From a virus: DNA of 61,141 nt. Below the pieces are notes generated by a model. The model was given only the letters and a program-made list of their open reading frames with translations. It did no database searches and had not been told where the DNA came from. Positions within the stretch are counted from its first letter, which is position 1. The number at the start of each line of letters is the position of its first letter. Shown piece after piece: positions 20,592 to 29,728 of this stretch. Position numbers and translations under genes: made by a program. The stretch spans positions 1 through 61,141 of the IMG/VR virus record IMGVR_UViG_3300050127_000013. One strand, written 5' to 3'.

Positions 20592-20896
20592 CGCGCCCGC
20601 TTCCGCCAATCATTGCCGCGCTGATCAAACCGGTGCCGGGTGACTTCGCCCCGAGCTTCACTGACCACGGCAAGTTTGTGCGCTGGGCCGATACGCTAAC
20701 GGTCCCCGATCATGGTCCGATCGAAGTGGAACTCGGCTACAGCAAAGCCGGCGGGAAGGCCGACGAGTCCAAGGAAGCCGCCAACCTACGCGCCCGCGTT
20801 TGGCAGACGATGGAGCTAGCGAGACTTGGCCGCGTTGATTTGCTCGGCTATTGTCTCGTATCGCGTCACAAGGGACGCGCAGGCAAAAAGGCATGA
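20588..20896 (+). CDS. Hypothetical protein, 102 aa
   Basis: It begins MTRPLPPIIAALIKPVPGDF, followed by a beta-rich stretch (DTLTVPDHGPIEVELGYSKA), a helix (NLRARVWQTMELARLG) and a basic tail. ATGA overlap with the upstream stop. No family is recognised. Confidence 0.7.
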   Translation: MTRPLPPIIAALIKPVPGDFAPSFTDHGKFVRWADTLTVPDHGPIEVELGYSKAGGKADESKEAANLRARVWQTMELARLGRVDLLGYCLVSRHKGRAGKKA

Positions 20897-20899
20897 GCG

Positions 20900-21151
20900 A
20901 TGAACGACAAGATCGTCAATGTGACGTTTCCGAAGTGCGGCTCCTGCCGATACGCACAGAAGTTTGACGCCAAGGACTTAGCCGATTGCTACGGCGAGCC
21001 GCCTACCGTGATGAATCTTGGGGCCACACAGGACGTGCTCGGGCGTCCAGGATTCGCGATCGAGGCTTTCGTCCCGCGCATCCATAGGGACCGTCCGGCC
21101 TGCTCGCGTCATGTGGCCAAGGTTGATTTTGCGACGCTCGGGAGGTCGTGA
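20900..21151 (+). CDS. Small Cys-motif protein, 83 aa
   Basis: CGSCRYAQKFDAKDLADCYG, PPTV and a later ACSRH give four cysteines and a histidine in a spacing seen in small metal- or Fe-S-binding proteins of unknown function. It overlaps the large terminase start by one base (TGATG). Confidence 0.75.
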   Translation: MNDKIVNVTFPKCGSCRYAQKFDAKDLADCYGEPPTVMNLGATQDVLGRPGFAIEAFVPRIHRDRPACSRHVAKVDFATLGRS

Positions 21152-22571
21152 TGGACATTCGCTACAGCTACGCCCACGTTCCGACAGTCAGGGAGTTCGC
21201 GGCCAGCAATGCCCGCGTTCGTGGGCTATCCGGCCCTTTCGTTCGGGAAAGTCATCGGGGTGCGTCGTTGAAATAGTCCGGCGCGCGCTCGCACAGAAGC
21301 CGGGGATAGACGGAATACGCCGCACGCGCTGGCTTGTTGTACGCAGCACCTATCGCGAGCTTTCCGACACGACGATTCGCACGGTGCATATGTGGCTGCC
21401 GCCGCAGCACTTCGGCCGCTACTACCAGACCGATAATCGCTACGTCGTTAAAGGTTTTGAGAAGTGCGAGTTTGAGATTCTATTCCGCGCCCTCGATAAG
21501 CCAGACGACATTGCCAACCTACTGTCTCTCGAAATCACCGGCGCATGGATCAACGAGGCGCGAGAGATTCCGTGGGCCATCGTTGACGCTATCCAAGGCC
21601 GTATCGAGCAATATCCGACGAAGGCAATGGGCGGCTGCACATGGGCGGGGCTGTTCATGGACACCAATCCACCCGACCAGGATTCGGATTGGTATCGCTT
21701 TTTCGAGGAGAAGCAGCATCCGAAGTGGTTTGCCGAACTATTCAAGCAGCCGTCCGGTCTCGGGCCGAACGCGGAGAACATCCCGAACCTGACAAACCCG
21801 AACTATTACAAGCTATTAGCCGAGGGCAAAAAGCCAGAATGGGTCAAGGTTTACATCCACGGCGAGTACGGCTTTGTTGTCGATGGCAAGCCGGTCTATG
21901 ACGAATACAGTGACCAGCTTCATCGCCGCGAGGTTGATCCAGTTCCGGGACGGCCAATTATGCGTTCGTTCGACTGGGGGCTCACCCCAGCGTGCTGTTT
22001 CTCGCAACTCCTACCCGATGGCCGCTGGTTGGTGTTCGATGAAATGACGTCGAAGAATATGGGCGTCGATCAATTTCTTGACGACGTGTTGGAGCATTGT
22101 CGGCGCTCGTTCCGCGGCGACGCGCAATTTGAAGATTGGGGTGACCCAGCGGGCCAGCAGCGCGCGCAGATCGACAAGCGAACCATATTCGAGATGGCGG
22201 CTACCAAAGGCATCGACATTCAGCCAAGTGAGCAAGACCCTGTGCTCCGCATGGAATCGGTGCGCAAACCACTGCGTACGATCATTGGTGGAGAACCACA
22301 ATTTATTTTGCATCCTCGGTGCCTGACTATTCGCAAGGGCTTTTTGGGGGGCTATAATCTGCGGCGCATCCAGGTTGCTGGACCGGAACGGTATGCCCAA
22401 CGCCCTGATAAGTTTGGTTTTTCCCATATTATGAATGCGTTAGAGTATGGTGCCGCATCGTTATTCGCGCCCGCGCTTACGCAAGGATCATCTGCGGTGC
22501 AGGATGATTGGCCTTCGATCAGCAATAGTGAAGGTAGCGATCAGGGACGTTCCGAAATTACCGGATATTAG
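21151..22571 (+). CDS. terL: Terminase large subunit, frame broken at Walker A
   Basis: ATG 21151 has GGAGG upstream and reads MDIRYSYAHVPTVREFAASN and then RGLSGPF. At 21241-21242 the codon GGN of GPFGSGKS appears as two bases (GT), and the rest lies in the +2 frame: SGKSSGCVVEIVRRAL onward. Walker B-like AWINEAREI is near residue 131. The nuclease motifs are RSFDWGLTP (about 273), EDWGDPAGQ (about 327) and HIMNALEYG (about 425). Adding one base gives a normal protein of about 473 aa. As written the first frame stops at a TAG after 41 codons. A sequencing error is the simplest explanation. Confidence 0.9.
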
Positions 22572-22622
22572 GCAATCAGGAAAGGAATGAACCATGGAAA
22601 TTCGAATCGTCGAGGCGCGCGC

Positions 22623-22850
22623 ATGACCAAAACCCCCGAACTCACTCCCATCAAATCCTCCATGTTTACCGGCCAGCATTACGACGGGAACACACGCAAG
22701 CTCACAGTCCAGTTCACGAATGGTGCCGTGCATGAATACGACGATCTGCCGATCGAGAAGCATGAGGCGTTTGTCGGCAATGCGTCTCCCGGTCGTTACT
22801 TCAACTCTCGGATCAAGCCGAATCACATCGGGCGGAAGGTGAGTGAATGA
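22623..22850 (+). CDS. KTSC domain protein, 75 aa
   Basis: The KTSC fold is evident: SSMFTGQHYDGNTRKLTVQF, TNGAVHEYDDLP, then EAFVGNASPGRYFNSRIK. KTSC proteins occur in phages and with lysyl-tRNA synthetases; their role is unknown. The start at 22623 overlaps the stop of a 10-codon frame from 22594; a start at 22587 is also possible. Confidence 0.88.
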   Translation: MTKTPELTPIKSSMFTGQHYDGNTRKLTVQFTNGAVHEYDDLPIEKHEAFVGNASPGRYFNSRIKPNHIGRKVSE

Positions 22851-23101
22851 CCGTCGTTGATTTCGCCACTGGCGAGCCGATTACCGAGGCTATCGAGAAG
22901 CCGAATCTGCTCAATACGCTTAGGCAATTAGTGGCGCGGGTTGAAAGCGGGGATCTCAACGTAGAAAACTTCTACCTGATCGCTGATTGCGGCACGAAGT
23001 GGATTTCGTTCGACAACGGGATGACCGCCGGCGATGCTATTACCTTGCTAGAACGCGAGAAGTTTCACATCCTTTGCGTGCTACAAGGCATTGAATTATA
23101 G
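22847..23101 (+). CDS. Hypothetical protein, 84 aa
   Basis: It overlaps the KTSC gene by 4 bp (ATGA). A helix (LLNTLRQLVARVESGDL) is followed by a beta-rich part (NFYLIADCGTKWISFDNG). This looks like a compact regulator-like fold but no family is recognised. Confidence 0.7.
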   Translation: MTVVDFATGEPITEAIEKPNLLNTLRQLVARVESGDLNVENFYLIADCGTKWISFDNGMTAGDAITLLEREKFHILCVLQGIEL

Positions 23102-23130
23102 TCCCGGACTGATCTAACGGGGGAACCCGC

Positions 23131-25560
23131 TTGGCCGTCACATCTTCGCTCGGGTCGTCATCGCTCGCTCCCGCGACGGCAACACCCGTTCCACCGCCAG
23201 AATCACCCGATGTCGCGGCCGCCCCCGAGCCGGACAAGCCTCCGGTCGACGATGGCAGCTACGGTCGCGGCCCAGACATTCCCGTTAAGGAGTTTCTTGT
23301 CGGCCAGATCGACCAGATCAACCTAGCGGAGAACTACGCGCCGGATGTACTCGACAAGCTCGGGCAACTCGTCCTCTTCGAGTTCAACATCGACGAGAAC
23401 TCCCGCTCCGATTGGAAGGACAAAGCCGAGAAGGCGATGAAGTTCGCGACGCAGGAGGCGGAGGAGAAGCAATATCCGTGGCCGCACGCCAGCAACATCA
23501 TATTTCCCCTTATAACTCAAGCGTCTATCCAGTTTAACGCCCGCACCTATCCGGCGATTATTCAGAACCGTAACGTTGTGAAAGGTGTGGTGTGGGGAAC
23601 CGATAAGGGCACGCCAGCCACCGAGGACGGCAAGCCAGAGGGCAAGCCGAAGATGCATCCGGACGGCACACCGGTATGGCTGAGTGCGCCTGGCGAGAAG
23701 CGCAAGCGCGCGGATCGTGTCGGCGAGCACATGAGCTGGCAATTGCTTGAGGAAATGAAGGAATGGGAAATGCAGACGGATAGTCTGCTTATGCAGCTTC
23801 CCATCATCGGAGGTGCCTGCCGCAAGACCTATCGTGATCCTACGGAGGAGAGAAACCGGTCGCTGCTAGTGTCCCTCAACAACTTGGTGTGGAATTACCA
23901 CGCACCGAGCTTCGAGGATGCGCCGCGGCACACCGAGATCCTGACGCTTTACCCGCACGAGATTGAGGAATACGAGCGCGGCGAGGTCTTTCTGCCGCAG
24001 ATTTACGGACCTGGTGGCGGGGATGACGAAACTAATTCCGAACAGGCTCAATCCGGCGACGAAGACGCGCCGCATATCTTCCTCGAACAGCATCGCCGCT
24101 ATGACTTAGACGAGGATGGTTATCCGGAACCCTATGTCGTCACCATCCACAAGCGATCGTCGAAGGTAGTCCGGATTGTCGCCCGTTACGACGAGGACGG
24201 CATCCAGACCGGTAAGGGCGAAGATGTCGACGAAGATAGCGAGACCGGTGCGCTGACCGACGAGGAAGGCGACGACCGCGAGGAAATCCTAAAGATCACG
24301 CCGGTTGAGCATTACACGCTCATCCCGTTCCTGCCCAATCCGGATGGAGGTTCATATCCGGTAGGCTTTGGCCATTTGCTGCGTCCGCTCAACGAGGCGA
24401 TTAATACGACGCTAAACCAGATGTTCGACGCCGGCCATTTGCAGAACGCTGGCGGCGGATTTGTGTCGGACCAACTGTCAATCCATTCGGGACCGGTTAA
24501 CTTTCAGGTCGGCAAGTACGTCCGTGTGGGTTCAAAGGGCCAAGCGATTCGCGACGCTGTGTTTCCGATTCCTTTTCCCGGCCCGTCTTCCGTGCTGTTC
24601 CAATTGCTCGGTGCGCTCGTAAAGGTCAGCGAATCGGTGGCTGGCACGCAAGAGATTCTCGCGGGCGGGGCCGAAATGGCGAACGCGCCCCCGACCACGA
24701 TCCTCGCTTTGATCGAACAGGGATTGAAGGTCTACACCGCGATTCACAAGCGAGTATATCGGGCGCTAAAATCCGAGTTCGACAAGATTTATCGGCTTAA
24801 CCGCTTATATCTAAAGGAGAACGAGCGTTACCGCGTCGGCGACGAGTGGCGGGAGGTGACGCCGGAGGATTACCGGCTTGGCGGCGGCGTGGAACCGATC
24901 GCCGACCCGACGATGATCACCGACATGCAGAAACTCGGTCGGGCGGCAATCGGGATGCAGTTCAAAGACGATCCGCTGATCAACCAAAAGGAAATCCGTA
25001 CCAGGCTATTCGAGGCGGCGAACTTCGACCGCATCGAGGAAATGTTCACGCCGCCGCCAGATCCGCAAATGGCGCAGCAGCTTGCGGCGATGGCGATGGA
25101 AGAGAAGCAGGCCGAGCTCGGCCGGTTGCGCGCCGCCGAACTCAAGGATAATTCGCAGGCATATCTCAACATGGCGATGGCGGCCGGCAAGGCGAACGGG
25201 CCGCAAATGGACTGGATTAACGCGCAGTTACGCATTATGGAACTGCATATCGAGGCGACAAATACGCAAGTTCGTGCGGCGGACGTTGAGGCCAAGCACC
25301 GCCTCACGCATCTAAAAATCAACGCTGACCAGACGCGGAAAGATGTGGCGGATACCGGAGACAACATTTCAGCTATGCCGCCGCCGAGTGCGCTACCGCC
25401 GTTCCCCCCGATGCCGCCGGGGCCTGTTACACCGCCAGCGCCAGCCCCTCCTGCAGCGCCTGGACCAGCAGGGCCTGGATTGCCGCCGTTGCCGGGTAAT
25501 GGATTGGCGCGGCTTCCAGGTGCCTTACCTCCCGGACCATCTAGTGGATTGCCGCAATGA
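23131..25560 (+). CDS. Portal (head-tail connector) protein, 809 aa
   Basis: The start is a TTG at 23131 after GGGGGAAC. The body has podovirus portal features: DWKDKAEKAMKFATQEAEEK, YPWPHASNIIFPLITQASIQ, the long central domain, FNIDENSR, and PVGFGHLLRPLNEAINTTLN in the helical stem region. The C-terminal 70 residues are Pro-rich (PPSALPPFPPMPPGPVTPPA). It forms the dodecameric ring through which DNA is packaged. Confidence 0.88.
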   Translation: MAVTSSLGSSSLAPATATPVPPPESPDVAAAPEPDKPPVDDGSYGRGPDIPVKEFLVGQIDQINLAENYAPDVLDKLGQLVLFEFNIDENSRSDWKDKAEKAMKFATQEAEEKQYPWPHASNIIFPLITQASIQFNARTYPAIIQNRNVVKGVVWGTDKGTPATEDGKPEGKPKMHPDGTPVWLSAPGEKRKRADRVGEHMSWQLLEEMKEWEMQTDSLLMQLPIIGGACRKTYRDPTEERNRSLLVSLNNLVWNYHAPSFEDAPRHTEILTLYPHEIEEYERGEVFLPQIYGPGGGDDETNSEQAQSGDEDAPHIFLEQHRRYDLDEDGYPEPYVVTIHKRSSKVVRIVARYDEDGIQTGKGEDVDEDSETGALTDEEGDDREEILKITPVEHYTLIPFLPNPDGGSYPVGFGHLLRPLNEAINTTLNQMFDAGHLQNAGGGFVSDQLSIHSGPVNFQVGKYVRVGSKGQAIRDAVFPIPFPGPSSVLFQLLGALVKVSESVAGTQEILAGGAEMANAPPTTILALIEQGLKVYTAIHKRVYRALKSEFDKIYRLNRLYLKENERYRVGDEWREVTPEDYRLGGGVEPIADPTMITDMQKLGRAAIGMQFKDDPLINQKEIRTRLFEAANFDRIEEMFTPPPDPQMAQQLAAMAMEEKQAELGRLRAAELKDNSQAYLNMAMAAGKANGPQMDWINAQLRIMELHIEATNTQVRAADVEAKHRLTHLKINADQTRKDVADTGDNISAMPPPSALPPFPPMPPGPVTPPAPAPPAAPGPAGPGLPPLPGNGLARLPGALPPGPSSGLPQ

Positions 25561-25853
25561 AGCCGCCGCACGAGACGCTTCTGCTCGGGCTATCGGAGCA
25601 GGAATTTCAACTATTTCGGCATAATCCGATCACCGCGGCGTACCTGCTTTACCTTGGCGACCAAGTAGATGCGTTTCGGACAGCGGTTGGAGATTTGCTA
25701 GAGGCCGGGCAGTTGGACCGGCAGGCCGATGTGATTCGCGGACGCCTATTGACGCTGCGCGAATTGCAAAACCTGGCGCTTGATGATATTCGGAACTTCT
25801 ATAGGCAAGAAGGAACAGATGGAACCGAGACTGATCAAGGGAATCCAGGCTGA
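25557..25853 (+). CDS. Hypothetical protein between portal and GroES-like genes, 98 aa
   Basis: ATG overlaps the portal stop. It is helical throughout (EFQLFRHNPITAAYLLYLGD, LEAGQLDRQADVIRGRLLTL). It may be a head accessory protein. Its 3' end overlaps the GroES-like gene by 35 bp. Confidence 0.75.
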   Translation: MKPPHETLLLGLSEQEFQLFRHNPITAAYLLYLGDQVDAFRTAVGDLLEAGQLDRQADVIRGRLLTLRELQNLALDDIRNFYRQEGTDGTETDQGNPG

Positions 25854-26205
25854 GTACGTCCCGGCCAAATGGTCGGGCCAGGACTCAAGCGGTGTCCGTG
25901 TCGTTGGCAAGACTGTTCTCGTTCTCATGGACGAGTGTTCAACCAAGACCAGCGGCGGCATAGACCTTCCCGAAGACCTCATCGAGCGCATGAGCATGGC
26001 GGCCGAAAGTGGCGTCCTCGTTTCGTGCGCGCCCGGTGCTTTCCTCCTCAACGAAGACATGACGCCTTGGAGCGGTGACAAACCGAAGCCGGGAGATCGC
26101 GTTTATGTCGAGAAATACGCTGGCAAGCAGGTCAAGGGCCGCGACGGCAAGATGTACCGAATCATGGATTACGGCAGCATCGGCGCGACGTATGAGCCGG
26201 AATAA
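25819..26205 (+). CDS. GroES-like co-chaperonin, 128 aa
   Basis: The start is the ATG at 25819 (MEPRLIKGIQAEYVPAKWSG) with AGAAGGAA. GroES-type features are the N-terminal strand VRVVGKTVLVLMDECSTKTS, GGIDLPEDLIERM in the mobile-loop position, ESGVLVSCAPGAF and KPGDRVYVEKYAGKQV. It is longer than bacterial GroES (about 95 aa). As with T4 gp31, it could replace host GroES to fold the capsid protein, encoded 2.5 kb downstream. Confidence 0.85.
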   Translation: MEPRLIKGIQAEYVPAKWSGQDSSGVRVVGKTVLVLMDECSTKTSGGIDLPEDLIERMSMAAESGVLVSCAPGAFLLNEDMTPWSGDKPKPGDRVYVEKYAGKQVKGRDGKMYRIMDYGSIGATYEPE

Positions 26206-26223
26206 AAAAACAGGGGATAACTA

Positions 26224-26331
26224 ATGATACCACATCTAATAGCCGTGGAGATTGAGCTTGCAGCAGTGCTGGCAGCTTTGTGTTGCATTGCATTTTTGCT
26301 CGCCATCCCGTTGCTGAAAAAGGGAAGCTGA
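26224..26331 (+). CDS. Tiny membrane protein, 35 aa
   Basis: ATG after AGGGGATAAC. One hydrophobic helix (LAAVLAALCCIAFLLAIPLL) with a KKGS end. Its TGA is 2 bp before the scaffold start. Confidence 0.6.
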   Translation: MIPHLIAVEIELAAVLAALCCIAFLLAIPLLKKGS

Positions 26332-26333
26332 TC

Positions 26334-27392
26334 ATGGCGCAAGGCGGTACGGTCGAGAGCAGCTTTCCGGCGGATGTCGAATTGCCTGCGGACAACGTTG
26401 AACTCCCGGCAGATGCCGATGCCGAGAATGCGGCCGAAGCCGCCACCGAGGTTCGAGCCCGTGAGATGGGTTGGAAGCCGTTGGTGGAATACCGTGGCCC
26501 TCCTGGTAAATGGCAACCAGCCGCCGACTTCATCGCACGCGGCGAGAACATCCTCCCGATAGTTCGCGACCAGAACCGCCGCCTAACGGAGCGTGTCGGC
26601 AAACTCGAAGGCGAAATTTCCGGCCTGCGGTCAACTTCCGAGGAACAACTACACATCATCAAGGACTTACGCGACATGGGAGCGCGTGCAAACCAAGCCG
26701 GTTACGACCGGGCAATGGCGGAGATTAAGGCCAAGCAGCGCCAGGCGGTAGAGGCGGGCGATACCAAGGCTTTTGATCAGCTTGTCGAGCAGGCGGAGGC
26801 GTTGCAGGAATCCCGGCCGGCGGCTGCGGCCGAACCTGCGGCGCGCACAGCAAACCCAGCACCACGGGCACCAATGGCCCCGGCGATGACACCGACCACG
26901 CGAGCTTTTATCGCCGAGAATCCGTGGTTCAACGCCGACAAGCTTCTATCGGACACGATGGTTTCCTTTCATAATGAAGTGCTCAACGAGCGCAATGCCA
27001 GCCAAGCCACGCTGAACGCTGACCCTGCACTGGACCGTGAACTCCTGGAGGAAGCCAAGAGCCGCGTGGAAGAGCGGTATCCGGAGCGATTCGGTGTCCC
27101 CGCAGCACCGCGCGAACCGGCACAGCCAGCACCGCGACTTGCGGCCCGCGCCCGCGCAGCGTCGGTAGCGCAGCCCACGGCTGATCCTCCGGCACCGCGC
27201 CCCGGTACGGTGGCGACGACAATCAATTCGATCCAAGACCCTGCGGAACGCGCCCAGGCCCGCGCGGCGTTCAACCGAGCTAAACGGCATATGGCGGATT
27301 ACACAGAGGCGGAATACATGGCGCTTTACACCGATCCGCACGGCGACGTGCTATCGCTGCCGAAACCTAGGAGCCAGCCAAATGGTCGATAA
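26334..27392 (+). CDS. Scaffolding-like head protein, 352 aa
   Basis: The start is the ATG at 26334 (MAQGGTVESSFPADVELPAD). The protein is acidic at the start, then coiled coil (RRLTERVGKLEGEISGLRST), Ala/Pro-rich in the middle, and helical and basic at the end (ERAQARAAFNRAKRHMADYT). This composition and its place between portal and capsid fit a capsid scaffold that is lost before DNA packaging. Confidence 0.7.
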   Translation: MAQGGTVESSFPADVELPADNVELPADADAENAAEAATEVRAREMGWKPLVEYRGPPGKWQPAADFIARGENILPIVRDQNRRLTERVGKLEGEISGLRSTSEEQLHIIKDLRDMGARANQAGYDRAMAEIKAKQRQAVEAGDTKAFDQLVEQAEALQESRPAAAAEPAARTANPAPRAPMAPAMTPTTRAFIAENPWFNADKLLSDTMVSFHNEVLNERNASQATLNADPALDRELLEEAKSRVEERYPERFGVPAAPREPAQPAPRLAARARAASVAQPTADPPAPRPGTVATTINSIQDPAERAQARAAFNRAKRHMADYTEAEYMALYTDPHGDVLSLPKPRSQPNGR

Positions 27393-27987
27393 GACCGAGC
27401 CGTTCTACTCGCCGGAAGGGGTGCAAGCCGAGCCCGAAAAGCGAAAGCCGGGTCGGCCACCGAAAGCCGTCGCGCATCCTGCGCTTGAGATCGATAGGGA
27501 CTTGACCGCCGATCACTCGCTGGCTCCAGATTCCACGCCGCACGAAGGCGAATCACTCGAAGACGCCATCGCCAGAATTAGGGCAATTCGGAAACCGTTC
27601 GGCGGGGCAATGCAGCAGAAGCTTGCATTACCTGAACGACAAGGTTATCATCGCCACTGGTTTAATGATGTCGCTGGCCGAATCGACGAGGCATCAGCGT
27701 CTGGTTGGTCTCACATCATGAACCCGCGAGACGGTAAAACGCTCAAGCGTGCAGTAGGTAGTGGACGAGATAACGGAGTCCTCTACGCCTACGCGATGGA
27801 ACTGCCGAACGTGTTCTGGCAAGAGGAAATGGACGCCAGACACGCGAAGGCAACAGCGCAGATTGACGCGATCAAGACGAAGCCGTTTCAGGCGAAGCCA
27901 GGTCAAGCGCAAGCTTCCGATAAAGGCAAGTTCTACGACCCCACGGAAGGCTCGGGGAAAGGCCCGATAAGCGTCACGAAGGGTTAA
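27382..27987 (+). CDS. Head-region protein with AT-hook-like motif, 201 aa
   Basis: EKRKPGRPPKA near residue 20 is an AT-hook-like GRP motif. The centre (GYHRHWFNDVAGRIDEASAS) and VLYAYAMELPNVFWQEEMDA recur in podovirus head clusters as a protein of unknown role. The tail is basic. It could bind packaged DNA or act as a head accessory factor. Confidence 0.75.
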   Translation: MVDKTEPFYSPEGVQAEPEKRKPGRPPKAVAHPALEIDRDLTADHSLAPDSTPHEGESLEDAIARIRAIRKPFGGAMQQKLALPERQGYHRHWFNDVAGRIDEASASGWSHIMNPRDGKTLKRAVGSGRDNGVLYAYAMELPNVFWQEEMDARHAKATAQIDAIKTKPFQAKPGQAQASDKGKFYDPTEGSGKGPISVTKG

Positions 27988-28083
27988 GGGCCGCACTCCG
28001 GCCGAGGTAACTCCAGGCAGCACAGGCAAGCGTGAGGCGCACGGGCGTCTCCGCGCTTTCGTTGCAACCCTCTGGAGGCTGTC

Positions 28084-28683
28084 TTGGCCAATAATAATGC
28101 GCCCTTTGGGCTTTCGCCCATTAACGACAACGGCACCGCCTGGAGCGGCCAAGGCCGTCTGGTATATTTCCCCACTAGCCAAGCCGGCAATATCTTCCGA
28201 GGCGACCCAGTCGTTCCGCTAGGCGGTTCCGACGCATTCGGTGTCCCTGCGGTTGGCATTGCCACGGCGGGCGCGACCAACACCATCCTCGGTGCATTTA
28301 TCGCCCCACAGAACGGTCCGGCCGGCTCGGGCTACACGCTTCTTCAAAGCAACCCGATCTACCGCCAGGCGTCGTTGGCTAACTACGGCTTCATCACGGA
28401 CGACCCGAATCAGCTTTTCACGGTTCAGGAAGATTCGGTCGGCAACTACATCACGGCGGCGAATGCCGGATTCATCAACGGCAATCTCCAAGCCGGAAGC
28501 GGCGGGAGCACGACGACAGGCTTCTCAAGCTGGCAACTCGTCAGTTCGACGGTCGCCACGACCAATACCTTCCAGCTTCGCATTCTCGAACTCACCCGCG
28601 GCCCTGACAACGCGATCGGCAACTACGCTCGCTGGACCGTCCGCCTCAATCTCCCTGCCCTCTGGGCGATCACCGGCTACTAA
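28084..28683 (+). CDS. Putative capsid decoration or head protein, 199 aa
   Basis: The start is a TTG with GGAGG. The protein is rich in Gly/Ser/Asn/Ala and beta-prone (MANNNAPFGLSPINDNGTAW, GDPVVPLGGSDAFGVPAVGI). Its position just before the capsid gene fits a decoration or stabilisation protein. No cysteine is present. Confidence 0.65.
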   Translation: MANNNAPFGLSPINDNGTAWSGQGRLVYFPTSQAGNIFRGDPVVPLGGSDAFGVPAVGIATAGATNTILGAFIAPQNGPAGSGYTLLQSNPIYRQASLANYGFITDDPNQLFTVQEDSVGNYITAANAGFINGNLQAGSGGSTTTGFSSWQLVSSTVATTNTFQLRILELTRGPDNAIGNYARWTVRLNLPALWAITGY

Positions 28684-28716
28684 GCCGACTGACAAAACTC
28701 GTAGGAGAACACGAAC

Positions 28717-29637
28717 ATGGCAACGGTCGGCGGCGTAATCACAACTGGCGCACATCCGAAAGCACTCTGGCCAGGAATCAAGACTTGGTGGGGCCGGCAA
28801 TATGCCGAACACCCGCAGGAGTATCCGGAATGGTTCGACATTGAGACGTCGGATAAGGCTTACGAAGAGGACGTGGAAATCTCCGGCTTCGGCGTGTTGA
28901 GGGAGAAGGACCAAGGGCAGTCTCTCAACTACGATAGCGAAGTCCAGGGTTCGATCACTCGATACACCCACGTCGCGTATGCCGGCGGCTACATCGTCAC
29001 CTTCGAGGAGCTGCGCGACGATCTCTACGAGGTGGTATCGAAGCGCCGCGCGGCCATGCTCGCCTTCGCGGGCCGACAGACCGAAGAGATCATCGGAGCA
29101 AACGTCTTCAATCAGGCGTTCAATACTGCCTATCCAATCGGCGACAATGCGGCATTTATTTCGGCAAGCCATCCGTCATTGGTCGGCAACCAGTCGAACC
29201 TGCTCACCACATCGGCGGACCTTTCCGAAACCGCCATCGAGGATTTGGCGATTCAAGTCATGCAGGCGGTCGATTACCGTGGCAACAAGATCGCGCTGAT
29301 CCCTCAGTCTCTCGGCATCGCGCCGCAGAACTGGTTCGACGCGAATCGCATCATCCACTCGGTGCTGCAAAACGATACCGCTAACAACGCCATCAACGTC
29401 ATCAAGGCGACCGGGATGTTTCCGAAAGGAATCATGGTCAACCATTATCTCCTCTCGGCAACCGCATGGTTTATCCGAACTAACTGCCCGTACGGTGCGC
29501 GGTTTATGTGGCGCGATAAACCTATGTTCGATACTGACAATGAATTTGATACAAAGAACGCTAAGGCTGCGCAGTACATGAGGTTTTCTGCTGGAGTCAC
29601 AGATTTTAGGCAGTATTACGCAACACCGGGAATGTAA
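28717..29637 (+). CDS. Major capsid protein, 306 aa
   Basis: An HK97-fold capsid is likely: an N-terminal arm, YEEDVEISGFGVLREKDQGQ, a helix-rich spine (RDDLYEVVSKRRAAMLAFAG) and AFISASHPSLVGNQSNLLTT. The P-domain-like part contains GNKIALIPQSLGIAPQNWFD, and the protein ends in ARFMWRDKPMFDTDNEFDTK. The pattern resembles Mu gpT-like capsids. AGGAGAAC precedes the ATG. Confidence 0.85.
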   Translation: MATVGGVITTGAHPKALWPGIKTWWGRQYAEHPQEYPEWFDIETSDKAYEEDVEISGFGVLREKDQGQSLNYDSEVQGSITRYTHVAYAGGYIVTFEELRDDLYEVVSKRRAAMLAFAGRQTEEIIGANVFNQAFNTAYPIGDNAAFISASHPSLVGNQSNLLTTSADLSETAIEDLAIQVMQAVDYRGNKIALIPQSLGIAPQNWFDANRIIHSVLQNDTANNAINVIKATGMFPKGIMVNHYLLSATAWFIRTNCPYGARFMWRDKPMFDTDNEFDTKNAKAAQYMRFSAGVTDFRQYYATPGM

Positions 29638-29728
29638 CTGGCTACAGCCGCCACGGGGGTCTAGCCTCCGCTCTGTATAAACCGCCTGCGCATCGTGCGC
29701 TTTGGCGTAGCGAGAAGGAGAGACCATC

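Noticed and set aside
20064-20668. Two long minus-strand frames (181 and 187 codons)
   Set aside because: They lie opposite three coupled small plus-strand genes that have proper starts and overlaps; the antisense proteins are Arg/Ser/Gly rich without motifs.
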